A DNA stretch of 48,129 bases from Tepidicella xavieri (GTDB taxonomy: Bacteria; Pseudomonadota; Gammaproteobacteria; Burkholderiales; Burkholderiaceae_C), in NCBI RefSeq assembly GCF_004363315.1, contig NZ_SNYL01000017.1, positions 1 through 48,129 of the forward strand, read 5' to 3'. This document shows positions 33,275-41,671 of this stretch, one piece after another. Numbering within the stretch: position 1 is the stretch's first letter; each line of letters opens with the position of its first letter. The translations under genes and the position numbers were made by a program. A model generated the notes under the pieces. The model worked only from the letters and a program-made list of their open reading frames with translations. It did not search any database and had not been told where the DNA came from.

Positions 33275-34309
33275 ATGACATTCCAGATCACCGTTGAGCC
33301 CAGCGGGCGCACCTTCACCGCCAACCCCGGCGAAGCCATCCTGGCGGCCGGCATCCGGCAAGGCATCGGCCTGCCCTATGGCTGCAAAGACGGCGCCTGC
33401 GGCTCGTGCAAGTGCCGCAAGCTCTCCGGCAGCGTGGTGCACGGCCCGCACCAATCCAAGGCCCTGAGCCCGGAAGAAGAAGCCGCCGGCCTGGTACTGA
33501 CCTGCTGCGCCACCCCCACCAGCGACGTGGTGCTGGAATCCAAGCAGGTCACCGAAGCGGGGGCCTTCCCGATCAAGAAACTGCCGGTGCGCGTGACCTC
33601 GCTGCACAAGGCCTCCGACGACGTGATGATCGTCAAGCTGCAGTTGCCCGCGAGCGACACCTTCCAGTACCACGCGGGGCAATACGTGGAGTTCTTGCTG
33701 CGCGACGGCAGCCGCCGCAGCTATTCCATGGCCACCGCGCCGCATCTGCAGGCCGAAGCCCCCGGCATGGAATTGCACATCCGCCACATGCCTGGCGGCA
33801 AGTTCACCGACCATGTCTTTGGCGGCATGAAGGAAAAAGAAATCCTGCGCATCGAAGGCCCCTACGGCAGCTTCTACCTGCGCGAAGACAGCGACAAGCC
33901 CATGATCCTGCTGGCCTCGGGAACGGGTTTCGCCCCCATCAAGGCGCTGATCCAGCACATGCGGTTCAAGAACATCCAGCGCCCGGCCGTGCTGTACTGG
34001 GGGGGCCGACGCCCGGCCGATCTGTACGAAGACGCCTGGGTGCGCGCCCAGTGCGCCGAGATGCCCAACCTGCGCTACGTGCCCGTCGTCTCCGACGCCC
34101 TGCCTGAAGACGGCTGGAGTGGCCGCACCGGCTTTGTCCACCTCGCCGTCCTGCAAGACTTCCCCGACCTGTCGGGCCATCAGGTGTATGCCTGCGGCGC
34201 CCCGATCGTCGTCGAATCCGCCCAACGCGACTACATCGCCGCCGGCCTGCCGCCAGAGGAGTTCTTTGCCGACTCTTTCACTTCGGAAAAAGACAAGCTG
34301 GCGGCCTGA
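33275..34309 (+). CDS. 2Fe-2S flavoreductase (CDP-6-deoxy-glucoseen reductase-like)
   Basis: A 344-aa three-domain electron-transfer protein: plant-type [2Fe-2S] ferredoxin (C37-x4-C42-x2-C45 and C77; CKDGACGSCKC), FAD domain with RSYS (148-151), and an NAD(P) domain with LLASGTGFAPIKALIQHM and YACGAP. It resembles AscD/Hpa-type reductases that feed oxygenases or deoxysugar dehydratases. Its partner is unknown; no oxygenase is adjacent. The start at 33275 gives the canonical N-terminus. Confidence 0.9.
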   Translation: MTFQITVEPSGRTFTANPGEAILAAGIRQGIGLPYGCKDGACGSCKCRKLSGSVVHGPHQSKALSPEEEAAGLVLTCCATPTSDVVLESKQVTEAGAFPIKKLPVRVTSLHKASDDVMIVKLQLPASDTFQYHAGQYVEFLLRDGSRRSYSMATAPHLQAEAPGMELHIRHMPGGKFTDHVFGGMKEKEILRIEGPYGSFYLREDSDKPMILLASGTGFAPIKALIQHMRFKNIQRPAVLYWGGRRPADLYEDAWVRAQCAEMPNLRYVPVVSDALPEDGWSGRTGFVHLAVLQDFPDLSGHQVYACGAPIVVESAQRDYIAAGLPPEEFFADSFTSEKDKLAA

Positions 34310-34346
34310 GCGGCCTCAGCGACCCGCACACATCGAAGGAGACACC

Positions 34347-35324
34347 ATGCAACGCAGACACATCATCCTCGCCAGTACCGCAGCCGCCGCTTCTGCCTTG
34401 TTTGCTCCATGGGCCTGGGGCCAAAGCAAAGTCACTCGCATCATCGTGCCATTCGCAGCCGGGGGCCCTATCGATGTCACGGCACGCGTGCTGGCCGAGC
34501 AGGTGCGTGACGCGCTCGGCGGTCCCGTCATCGTGGAAAACCGACCTGGTGCGGGGGGCAATATCGGCATGGAAGCCGTGGCCAAAGCCGCGCCCGACGG
34601 CCTCACCCTGGGCATCGCCACCACGGCGTCGCATGGCATCAATCCATGGCTATTTACCAAGCTGCCTTACGACCCCGCCAAAGACTTCCTGCCCGTCACG
34701 CAAATGCTTCGGGTGCCCAACGTGCTGGTGATGAATGAACAGACTGCCGAGCGCCTCAATATCCGCACCGTCGCCGACTTGGTCCGCTACGCCAAAGCCC
34801 ATCCCGGCAAACTGAACTACGGCTCGGGCGGCAACGGCAGCGCCGGCCATCTTGCAGGCGAAATGTTCAAAAACGCCGCCGGGATCTTCATCGTTCACAT
34901 CCCCTATAACGGTGGTAACCCCGCTCAGGTGGCCTTACTCGGCGGACAAGTGGACTTCAATTTCGACAATCTGGCCACGGCGGCAGCCAACATCCGGGCA
35001 GGCCGTTTGCGGGCCCTGGCCGTGACCACGGCCCAACGCAGCCCGGTCATGCCCGACATTCCGACCGTGGCCGAAAGCTATCCTGGCTTTGAAATCGACA
35101 CCTGGTGGGGCTTGGTGGTGCCCGCTGGCACGCCAGCCAGCGTCGTGGCCGAGCTCAACCGGGTGTTTACCACCGCATTGCGCAGCCCCGAGGTACGATC
35201 ACGATTCGCCACCCTCATGGCCGAGCCCACGCCTACCACACCGGAAGCCTTCGGCCAATTTATGGCCGCCGAACGGGCCAAATACGAGCGCGCCGTCAAA
35301 CTCAGCGGCGCTCAGGTGACCTGA
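34347..35324 (+). CDS. TctC/Bug-type periplasmic solute-binding protein
   Basis: A 325-aa tripartite tricarboxylate transporter receptor: signal peptide about residues 1-26 with a twin-arginine-like RRHIIL and cleavage near WAWGQ, then ITRIIVPFAAGGP-type start (VTRIIVPFAAGG), ENRPGAGGNIGMEAVAKA and KAHPGKLNYGSGGNGSAGHLAGEMF. Such Bug proteins are numerous in Comamonadaceae; ligand is probably a carboxylate but cannot be told. No TctA/TctB membrane genes are adjacent, as is common for orphan Bug genes. GAAGGAGACACC precedes the ATG. It lies 37 bases after the flavoreductase. Confidence 0.9.
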   Translation: MQRRHIILASTAAAASALFAPWAWGQSKVTRIIVPFAAGGPIDVTARVLAEQVRDALGGPVIVENRPGAGGNIGMEAVAKAAPDGLTLGIATTASHGINPWLFTKLPYDPAKDFLPVTQMLRVPNVLVMNEQTAERLNIRTVADLVRYAKAHPGKLNYGSGGNGSAGHLAGEMFKNAAGIFIVHIPYNGGNPAQVALLGGQVDFNFDNLATAAANIRAGRLRALAVTTAQRSPVMPDIPTVAESYPGFEIDTWWGLVVPAGTPASVVAELNRVFTTALRSPEVRSRFATLMAEPTPTTPEAFGQFMAAERAKYERAVKLSGAQVT

Positions 35325-35330
35325 GCCGCC

Positions 35331-35945
35331 TCAGCGATCCGCCTCGGCCAGCAGGCGCCGCACGTCGCTGGCCAGCGCTTCGGCGCCACTGTTGTAGCGG
35401 TGATACAGGCGAATGCGCCCCTGCGTGTCGAACACGTAGCTGCCCGCCGAATGATCGAGCGTGTAGCTCGTCGGCGTCGGCCCTTCGACCTTTTTGTAAT
35501 ACACCTTGAACGAGCGCGCCAGTTCGGGCAGGCGCTCCAGATCGGTGTAAAGCGCCAGGAAAGTGGGGTCGAAGCTGGCCATGTATTCGCGCATGATCTC
35601 GGGCGTGTCGCGCTCCGGGTCCACGCTGATGAACAAGCCCTGGAAGCGATCGGCCTGATCGCCCAGCAAGGCCCGGGCCTGGGCCATCTCGGCCATGGAG
35701 GTCGGGCACACATCCGGGCACTGGGTGAAGCCAAAGAACACCACCACCACCTTGCCGCGGAAGTCTGCCAGCGTGCGACGCTGGCCATTGTGGTCGATCA
35801 GGTCGAAATCGCGGGCGTAGTCCGCCCCCGTGATGTCGATCCCGACGAAAGCCGGCTGGTCACTGCAGGCAGACAAGCCCCCCAGCGCCAGCGCGGCCGC
35901 GGCCGCCGCGATCCATCGCCGTCGCGTCTGAACAAATCCTCGCAT
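35331..35945 (-). CDS. sco: SCO1/SenC copper chaperone lipoprotein
   Basis: A 204-aa thioredoxin-fold protein with lipobox LSAC (lipidated Cys27), copper-binding CPDVC (Cys76, Cys80) and His165 in LDHSAGSY. SCO delivers copper to the CuA site of subunit II. The start overlaps the ctaB stop by one base (TGATG). Last gene of the ctaA-ctaB-sco run. Confidence 0.95.
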   Translation of the reverse strand: MRGFVQTRRRWIAAAAAALALGGLSACSDQPAFVGIDITGADYARDFDLIDHNGQRRTLADFRGKVVVVFFGFTQCPDVCPTSMAEMAQARALLGDQADRFQGLFISVDPERDTPEIMREYMASFDPTFLALYTDLERLPELARSFKVYYKKVEGPTPTSYTLDHSAGSYVFDTQGRIRLYHRYNSGAEALASDVRRLLAEADR

Positions 35946-36859
35946 CACCACAGTCTCATCAGGTAATGATCCACCAGCATGGCCGCAAACAGCAGCGACA
36001 GGTGAATCAGGGAAAACCGGAACGTCTTGCGCGCCAGTTGGTCGGAATAACGGCGCCACAAGGCCCAGGCATAGCCGCTGAACCCGATGCTCAGCCCCAC
36101 CGCCACCACGAGGTAGAACCAGCCGCTCATGCGCAGCATGAAAGGCATCAGGCAGGCGGCGAACAGGATCAACGTGTACAGGAAAATGTGCAGCCGCGTG
36201 AATTCCGAGCCGTGCGTGACCGGCAGCATGGGCAGGCCGGACTTGCGGTAGTCCTCCACCCGGTACAGGGCCAGCGCCCAGAAGTGCGGCGGCGTCCACA
36301 GAAAGATGATGAGGAACAGCACCAGCGCCTCGGCCGACACGGTGTTGGCCATCGCCGCCCAGCCCAGCACCGGGGGCATGGCGCCCGAGGCTCCGCCAAT
36401 CACGATGTTCTGGGGTGTCAGCGGCTTGAGCACCACGGTGTAGATGACCGCATAGCCAACAAAGGTGCCAAAAGTCAGCCACATGGTCAGCGGATTGACC
36501 CACACATAGAGGATGGCCGAACCGACGGCACACAAAATGGCCGAGAAAGTCAGCGTCTGCGCATTGGTCAATTCGCCTTTGGCGGTGGGGCGCCAGGCGG
36601 TGCGCTTCATTTTGGCGTCGATGTGCTGCTCGACCACGCAGTTGAACGCCGCGGCCGCTCCCGCGACGAGCCAGATGCCCAGGCAGGCCACGGCCGCCCG
36701 GGCCACCTGCGCCCACGTAGGCACGCCTGGGACGGCTAGCACCATGCCAATGAGGGCGCAAAACACGATGAGTTGGATCACGCGCGGCTTCATCAGCGCG
36801 TAGAACTGCCGCCAGGTGGGCGGCAGTGGCGTGGACAGCGACACGGGCGGGCTGCTCAT
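35945..36859 (-). CDS. ctaB: CtaB, protohaem IX farnesyltransferase (haem O synthase)
   Basis: A 304-aa UbiA-family membrane enzyme with about eight to nine helices. The first Asp-rich motif is [15 protein letters not shown] and the second loop contains [12 protein letters not shown]. It transfers a farnesyl group to haem B, making haem O for the oxidase. The ATG at 36859 overlaps the ctaA stop (ATGA). An alternative start 6 codons earlier lies within ctaA. Confidence 0.95.
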   Translation of the reverse strand: MSSPPVSLSTPLPPTWRQFYALMKPRVIQLIVFCALIGMVLAVPGVPTWAQVARAAVACLGIWLVAGAAAAFNCVVEQHIDAKMKRTAWRPTAKGELTNAQTLTFSAILCAVGSAILYVWVNPLTMWLTFGTFVGYAVIYTVVLKPLTPQNIVIGGASGAMPPVLGWAAMANTVSAEALVLFLIIFLWTPPHFWALALYRVEDYRKSGLPMLPVTHGSEFTRLHIFLYTLILFAACLMPFMLRMSGWFYLVVAVGLSIGFSGYAWALWRRYSDQLARKTFRFSLIHLSLLFAAMLVDHYLMRLW

Positions 36860-38022
36860 GCGGATTGCTCCCGCCACACAGGCTCAGCCGCCGTGTGCCG
36901 GCGGCGCGACGGATAAGCAGCCGTGAGCCAGCCGGTCAACACCACCACCAAGGCGGCGGCGCCGCCCGTGTGCGACACGGCCGCCAGCAGCGGCCACTCC
37001 AGCACCACGTTGGACAAACCCGTCAGCAATTGCCACCCCGCCAGCCCCAGCAGCCATCGGGCATGCGAGGCACGCCCCTCCACCTTCCAGAAGCGCCAGG
37101 CCAGATAGCCCAGCACGGCAAACACCCCATAGGCCGCCAGGCGGTGGGTGTAATGGATGGCCGTCAAGGCCGGGAAGGGGATGGACTCTCCCGAGCGCTG
37201 CACCCCCAGCTCACGCCAGAGCTGGAAGCCGGTGGCAAAGTCCATGGGTGGCCACCAACTGCCCTGGCAGGTGGGGAAATCCCGGCAGGCCAGCACCGCG
37301 TAATTGGTGCTCACCCACCCCCCTAAAGCAATCTGCAGCCAGACCACGGCAAACGCGGCCCAAAGCCAGACGCGCGTGGCCGGCTGCAAGGGCAGAAAGG
37401 CCGAGCCCGGCGCATCGGCCCCCACCCCGCCCTGGCGGTAACGCACCGCCTGCAGCCGCAAGAGCGCCAGCAGCGCCATGCCACCGAGCAAATGCAGCGT
37501 CACGATCGCCGGAAACAACTTCATCGTCACCGTCAGGGCGCCAAAAGCGCCTTGCAGGCAGACCCAGAACAGCGTGACCATCGGCCAGAACACCGACACC
37601 TGGATCCGGTGCCGCTCGCGCCAGCTGAAAAACGCCAACACCAGGATGAGCACCCCCACCCCAGTGGCCAGATAGCGGTGGATCATTTCGATCCATGCCT
37701 TGGGAAACGTCACCGGCCCCAGCGGCATGGCCTCCTGGGCGGCGGCAATCTCGGCCCGCGCGCCGATCGGGCTGGCTTTGCCATAGCAGCCCGGCCAGTC
37801 CGGGCAACCCAGGCCCGAATCGGTCAGCCGGGTAAACGCGCCAAACAGCACCAGATCGAACGTGAGAAACAGCGTGACCCCAGTCAGCAAGGCCAGGCGA
37901 GTCGCCATCGGCGCGCGACGCCCACGCAACCACACCCAATACAGGGGACCGGCTGCAATGAGGATGCCCAGCGCCATCAGGTACAGCACCGGGGAGAGGT
38001 CGTACAGGGCTTGCGTGTCCAT
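36856..38022 (-). CDS. ctaA: CtaA/COX15, haem A synthase
   Basis: A 388-aa membrane protein with eight predicted helices in two halves. Conserved histidines in [31 protein letters not shown] and VSHTGGAAA, and Cys pairs ([19 protein letters not shown]) as in COX15. Converts haem O to haem A. It begins 3 bases after the stop of the upstream membrane protein gene. Confidence 0.95.
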   Translation of the reverse strand: MDTQALYDLSPVLYLMALGILIAAGPLYWVWLRGRRAPMATRLALLTGVTLFLTFDLVLFGAFTRLTDSGLGCPDWPGCYGKASPIGARAEIAAAQEAMPLGPVTFPKAWIEMIHRYLATGVGVLILVLAFFSWRERHRIQVSVFWPMVTLFWVCLQGAFGALTVTMKLFPAIVTLHLLGGMALLALLRLQAVRYRQGGVGADAPGSAFLPLQPATRVWLWAAFAVVWLQIALGGWVSTNYAVLACRDFPTCQGSWWPPMDFATGFQLWRELGVQRSGESIPFPALTAIHYTHRLAAYGVFAVLGYLAWRFWKVEGRASHARWLLGLAGWQLLTGLSNVVLEWPLLAAVSHTGGAAALVVVLTGWLTAAYPSRRRHTAAEPVWREQSA

Positions 38023-38025
38023 CAG

Positions 38026-38667
38026 TCAGCGACCCGGTTGATCCCAAAAGCTGGAAGCGCGCAGCAGGCGCGTCCAGTCGCGGCGCATGCGGGCCGGATC
38101 GGCATCCGGCGGAAAGCGCATCATCCAGCGGCCCATGGGGTCGATCACGTACAAGTGGTCGGCCAGCCGCTGCCCGGGCGCTGGCGCCAGCCAGGTGGCG
38201 ATGTCGGCCTCCTCCATGTGCAGCACCACGGCCGCGCGGGTGGCCTCGCGCAGCGGCTCGGCGAGTTCGGCGCTGCCGGTGCGCAGCCACACCCAGTCCA
38301 CGCGGTCTTTGTCTTTGCCCAGGCTTTCCCGAATCTGGCGCTGCAGGTACAGGTGCGTCTCGCAACGGGCATCGCAGGCGCTGTCGGCCACGCTCAGGAA
38401 CAGCCATTGGTCCTTGAGCGCGGCCAATTCGACCACCCGCCCTTCGGCATCGACACCGCGGATGGCAGGCATGTCCCGGGGCGGGTCGATCAGTTCCCCG
38501 TAGTTGGAACGCCCTTCGGGCCGAATCACGTAAAAGGTGAAATAGGACGCGATCACCGGCGAAGCGCAGATGAGCAACAGCAGCAGCATCTTCCAGCGGC
38601 CGCGCCGCGTGGCTGCCGCGTCATGGGCCAGTTGCGCAGCGGGCGACGGCAGAGAGTGCACGGTCAT
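38026..38667 (-). CDS. Membrane protein of the cytochrome oxidase assembly operon
   Basis: A 213-aa protein (MTVHSLPSPAAQL) with one N-terminal membrane helix (about 27-46, MLLLLLICASPVIASYFTFYV) and a periplasmic domain with stretches WLFLSVADSACDARCE (thioredoxin-like, CDARC) and LADHLYVIDPMGRWMMRFP, similar to thioredoxin-fold SCO-like proteins. It resembles the conserved protein found between surf1 and ctaA in Burkholderiales, probably in oxidase assembly. Start uncertain: 38667 gives a 31-base gap to surf1, while an ATG at 38739 overlaps surf1 by 41 bases; neither has a strong ribosome binding site. Confidence 0.8.
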   Translation of the reverse strand: MTVHSLPSPAAQLAHDAAATRRGRWKMLLLLLICASPVIASYFTFYVIRPEGRSNYGELIDPPRDMPAIRGVDAEGRVVELAALKDQWLFLSVADSACDARCETHLYLQRQIRESLGKDKDRVDWVWLRTGSAELAEPLREATRAAVVLHMEEADIATWLAPAPGQRLADHLYVIDPMGRWMMRFPPDADPARMRRDWTRLLRASSFWDQPGR

Positions 38668-38698
38668 GGTCAGCGGCTCATCACCCGGCGCGGGCGAT

Positions 38699-39436
38699 TC
38701 AGCGGCGGCGCCGGGGGACGATGATTTGGAACCAGACATAGAGAATCACTGTGAGGGTGGACAGGCCAAACCATTGGAAGGCGTAGCCATAATGCTTGTG
38801 CACATCGCTGCCCACCACGGGCCAGTCCCGCCACAAACCGTCATCGGCTTGGCCAGCGGTGGCCACCTGCTGCACCGAGGCCGGCAACAATGCCAGGGAC
38901 CACTCGGCCCCATAAGCATCCAAATCGATATTTTGCCGGATCACGCCCTCGTTCGCCGCGGCAAACTCGTAATACCTGGACGGCGGGGGCGCCAATCGCC
39001 CTTCCACCGTCACCACCCCCTCGATCTGAGGCAATTCGGGCAATGCGGTGCGATCGTCCATGCGGCGAGGCACCCAACCCCGCTGCACCACGATGGCCTG
39101 GCCCGACGCATGGCGCAGTGGCGTCACCACCACGAAGCCGACACGGCCATTCATGGTGCGGTTGTCCAGAAACACGGTGGCCTCATGCACCCACTGGCCA
39201 GCCAGCCGCACCGTGCGGTCGTGCAATTCGTCCAGCCGTCCGTCCGCCTGTGCGGCGAAAACCGCTTCCCACCCCACGGGGGGCATGGCCTGCCGCTGCT
39301 CACGCTGGGCCTGTAGCGCCAGTTTCTGCTCGGCCCGACCGAGTTGCCAGAAACCCAAAGACGCGGTGACGGCGATTGCCACCACCGCCGCCAGGGTGAT
39401 CCACCAGAACCCCCGTCGCATGGGGACCGCACTCAT
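38699..39436 (-). CDS. surf1: SURF1-family oxidase assembly protein
   Basis: A 245-aa protein with an N-terminal helix (about 9-30) and a C-terminal helix (about 215-238), enclosing a periplasmic domain with FWQLGRAEQK, VVQRGWVPRR and YGYAFQWFGLS, the SURF1 pattern. It helps haem A insertion into subunit I. The start follows GAGAGGATTATCC. Only 15 bases separate it from the divergent DUF2909 gene. Confidence 0.93.
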   Translation of the reverse strand: MSAVPMRRGFWWITLAAVVAIAVTASLGFWQLGRAEQKLALQAQREQRQAMPPVGWEAVFAAQADGRLDELHDRTVRLAGQWVHEATVFLDNRTMNGRVGFVVVTPLRHASGQAIVVQRGWVPRRMDDRTALPELPQIEGVVTVEGRLAPPPSRYYEFAAANEGVIRQNIDLDAYGAEWSLALLPASVQQVATAGQADDGLWRDWPVVGSDVHKHYGYAFQWFGLSTLTVILYVWFQIIVPRRRR

Positions 39437-39451
39437 TGGATAATCCTCTCC

Positions 39452-39676
39452 ATGAAATGGCTGCTCATCATCGCATTGCTGCTCATCATCGCGTCACTCG
39501 CTGGCGCGCTCGTCGCCATGATGCGGGGCGACTCTGCCAGCGGTGACGAACGCCGCAGCCGCCGCATGGCCCGTGCGCTGACGGTACGCATCAGCCTGTC
39601 GGTGCTGCTGTTCATCGCCGTCATCATCAGCTATCACCTGGGCTGGATACAGCCCACCGGCATACCCATGCGCTAA
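39452..39676 (+). CDS. Twin-transmembrane DUF2909 protein
   Basis: A 74-aa protein with two membrane helices (about 4-24, LLIIALLLIIASLAGALVAMM; about 46-64, ISLSVLLFIAVIISYHLG) joined by a basic loop. It is the small membrane protein that commonly lies beside subunit III genes in betaproteobacterial oxidase clusters. It is the only gene of the cluster on the plus strand. Function not known. Confidence 0.8.
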   Translation: MKWLLIIALLLIIASLAGALVAMMRGDSASGDERRSRRMARALTVRISLSVLLFIAVIISYHLGWIQPTGIPMR

Positions 39677-39700
39677 CGCGGGCATCCTTCACCCGACACG

Positions 39701-39724
39701 AAAAAGGCGCCCTGGGGCGCCTTT
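39701..39724. terminator. Bidirectional terminator between DUF2909 and ctaE
   Basis: AAAGGCGCC (39703-39711) and GGCGCCTTT (39716-39724) form a 9-bp stem with a 4-base loop. The five A at 39701-39705 give a T-run in leftward transcripts, and TTT lies on the right, so it can stop both converging genes. Confidence 0.85.
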
Positions 39725-39747
39725 CGTCTGAGGCCGAACGCCAACGG

Positions 39748-40629
39748 TCACATCCAGTAGACCACCACGTACAAGCCCAGCCACACCACGTCCACGAAGT
39801 GCCAATACCAGGCAGCGCCCTCGAAACCGAAGTGGCGCTCCTTGGTGAAATGGCCTTTCTGCAGACGCAGCGTGATGACCAGCAACATAATCATGCCGAC
39901 GAACACGTGGAAACCGTGGAAGCCGGTCAGCATGAAGAAGGTCGAGCCGTAGACGCCGGAATCCAGACGCAGGTTCAGGTCGGTGTAGGCATGGTAGTAC
40001 TCATAGCCCTGCACACACAGGAACACGAAGCCCAGCAGCACCGTCAGCCACATGAAGGCAATCGTCTTGCTGCGGTTGCCGTCCTGAATGGCATGGTGGG
40101 CGATGGTCAGCGTCACGCCGGAAGTCAGCAGCAATGCCGTGTTGATGGTCGGCAGCCAGAACGGCCCCATGGTCTGGAACGGCTCGACGATGCCGGCCGG
40201 CGAAGCGGTCATGCCGGCCATCACCGACGGCCAGACGGCCTGGAAGTCGGGCCACAGCAGGGCGTGCTCGCTATTGCCCAGCGTTGGCACCGAATGCGCC
40301 CGGGCCCACCACAGCGCGGTGAAGAAGGCGCCGAAGAACATCACTTCCGAGAAGATGAACCAGGTCATGCTCCAGCGGTAGGAGATGTCGATCTTGCGGC
40401 CATACAGCCCGCCTTCGCTCTCGACAATGGCATCGCGGAACCACTGGTACAGCACGACCAGCCACCAGATCAGGCCAAAGGCCACCGAGTACGGCGCCCA
40501 GGCCGAGCCGTTGACCCACTGCCCCGCGCCCAGGATGACGAAAAACAGGCCAAACGCCGACATGAACGGATGCCGCGACAGACCCGGCACGAAGTAGTAC
40601 GGCGTTGTGCCTTGCGTTGCTGCAGACAT
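39748..40629 (-). CDS. ctaE: Cytochrome c oxidase subunit III
   Basis: A 293-aa membrane protein with seven helices; conserved WWARAHSVPTLGN-like loop, SEVMFFGAFF, FHGFHVFVGM and EGAAWYWHFVDVVWLGLYVVVYW. The ATG at 40629 is preferred because AGGAGTGAGC precedes it; a GTG two codons upstream is less likely. It is 72 bases after the DUF2970 gene. Confidence 0.97.
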   Translation of the reverse strand: MSAATQGTTPYYFVPGLSRHPFMSAFGLFFVILGAGQWVNGSAWAPYSVAFGLIWWLVVLYQWFRDAIVESEGGLYGRKIDISYRWSMTWFIFSEVMFFGAFFTALWWARAHSVPTLGNSEHALLWPDFQAVWPSVMAGMTASPAGIVEPFQTMGPFWLPTINTALLLTSGVTLTIAHHAIQDGNRSKTIAFMWLTVLLGFVFLCVQGYEYYHAYTDLNLRLDSGVYGSTFFMLTGFHGFHVFVGMIMLLVITLRLQKGHFTKERHFGFEGAAWYWHFVDVVWLGLYVVVYWM

Positions 40630-40701
40630 GCTCACTCCTATTGCTTTGCTTTCGCTTATGAATTCGATGTTAATGGATCGCCGATCGCGCCACCGCGCCC
40701 C

Positions 40702-40908
40702 TCAGCCGGCGATCCAGTTGACGATGACCATCAGCAAGATGACGAACAGAAAGGTCAAAATGAAGCCGACGGCCATCACCTGCAGGGGATTGAGCCGCTT
40801 GACGTCCTCGTGGAAGTCTTTGCGACGGCGCAAACCCAAAAAACTCCACAACACGGCCCGGACCGTGACCCACCAGGACGATGGGCGCCTTTGAGGTGGT
40901 TGGGTCAT
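40702..40908 (-). CDS. Small DUF2970 membrane protein
   Basis: A 68-aa protein with one membrane helix (about 46-66, AVGFILTFLFVILLMVIVNW) after a basic N-terminus (GLRRRKDFHEDVKRLNPLQ). DUF2970 proteins are encoded between ctaG and ctaE in betaproteobacteria. Start overlaps the ctaG stop by 4 bases. Role unknown, presumably oxidase assembly or stability. Confidence 0.88.
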   Translation of the reverse strand: MTQPPQRRPSSWWVTVRAVLWSFLGLRRRKDFHEDVKRLNPLQVMAVGFILTFLFVILLMVIVNWIAG

Positions 40909-41531
40909 ACGTTGCCTGCGTCATGGGTATCCCCGCGGGCCACGGAAGGCTGCCCGGCCCCGCTGGCATCGGCCTGGGGCGGGCTGGGTGTGCGCCCGCC
41001 GACCTCAAAGAAGGTGTATGACAGGGTGATCGTGGTCACGTCCTTCGGGATGCGGGGGTCGATGACGAAGGCCACCGGCCATTCCTTCTTCTCACCCGGC
41101 GCCAGGGTGTACTGGGTGAAGCAGAAACACTCCAGCTTGTTGAAATGGCGGGCGGCCTGCCGGGGCGCGTAACTCGGAATGGCCTGCGCCGCCATGGTAC
41201 GGTCCTGAATGTTCTGGAACTCGTACATCACCGTGGTCAGCTGGCCCGGATGCACCTCCATGGAGCGCACGAGTGGACGGAAATCCCACGGGCCACGCAC
41301 GTTGGTGTCGAACTCCACGATGATGGTGCGCGTGGTATCGACCTGCGTGTTGGCCGGCAGCGAGGGCGTCAGACCCGGGACGCTGCGTTCCGACAGCGCC
41401 AGGATGTTGATGCCCGTGGCTTCGCAGATGGCCCGATAAATCGGCACCAGGGCGTAGCCGAAGGCAAACATGCCCACCGCCACCACCGCGAGTTTGCCAA
41501 CGATCTTCAGGTTTTCCTTGCGCAACGACAT
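40905..41531 (-). CDS. ctaG: CtaG/COX11 copper assembly protein
   Basis: A 208-aa protein with an N-terminal helix (about 11-30) and a periplasmic beta domain containing the copper-binding CFCF (135-138). COX11 inserts copper into the CuB site of subunit I. Overlaps DUF2970 by 4 bases; 10 bases separate it from the small assembly-protein gene upstream. Confidence 0.96.
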   Translation of the reverse strand: MSLRKENLKIVGKLAVVAVGMFAFGYALVPIYRAICEATGINILALSERSVPGLTPSLPANTQVDTTRTIIVEFDTNVRGPWDFRPLVRSMEVHPGQLTTVMYEFQNIQDRTMAAQAIPSYAPRQAARHFNKLECFCFTQYTLAPGEKKEWPVAFVIDPRIPKDVTTITLSYTFFEVGGRTPSPPQADASGAGQPSVARGDTHDAGNV

Positions 41532-41541
41532 GATGGATCCA

Positions 41542-41658
41542 TCAAGCTCCGAACAGAAGGAATTTGGCCACGAAGCCCAGCATGAAGGCCAAGGCCACGG
41601 AGGCGAGGATCAAGCCCAGCCTCACGTTGCTCTTGCGCTTTTCGGGCGAAATCGGCAC
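41542..41658 (-). CDS. Cytochrome oxidase small assembly protein (38 aa)
   Basis: A 38-aa open frame between ctaD and ctaG: GTG start, basic segment PISPEKRKSNVRLG, one membrane helix (about 14-34) and a short end. This matches the small assembly protein found between ctaD and ctaG in Burkholderiales. GGGAG lies 7 bases upstream of the GTG, and the frame starts 13 bases after the ctaD stop. Confidence 0.8.
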   Translation of the reverse strand: MPISPEKRKSNVRLGLILASVALAFMLGFVAKFLLFGA

Positions 41659-41671
41659 GTCAGGCTCCCGA

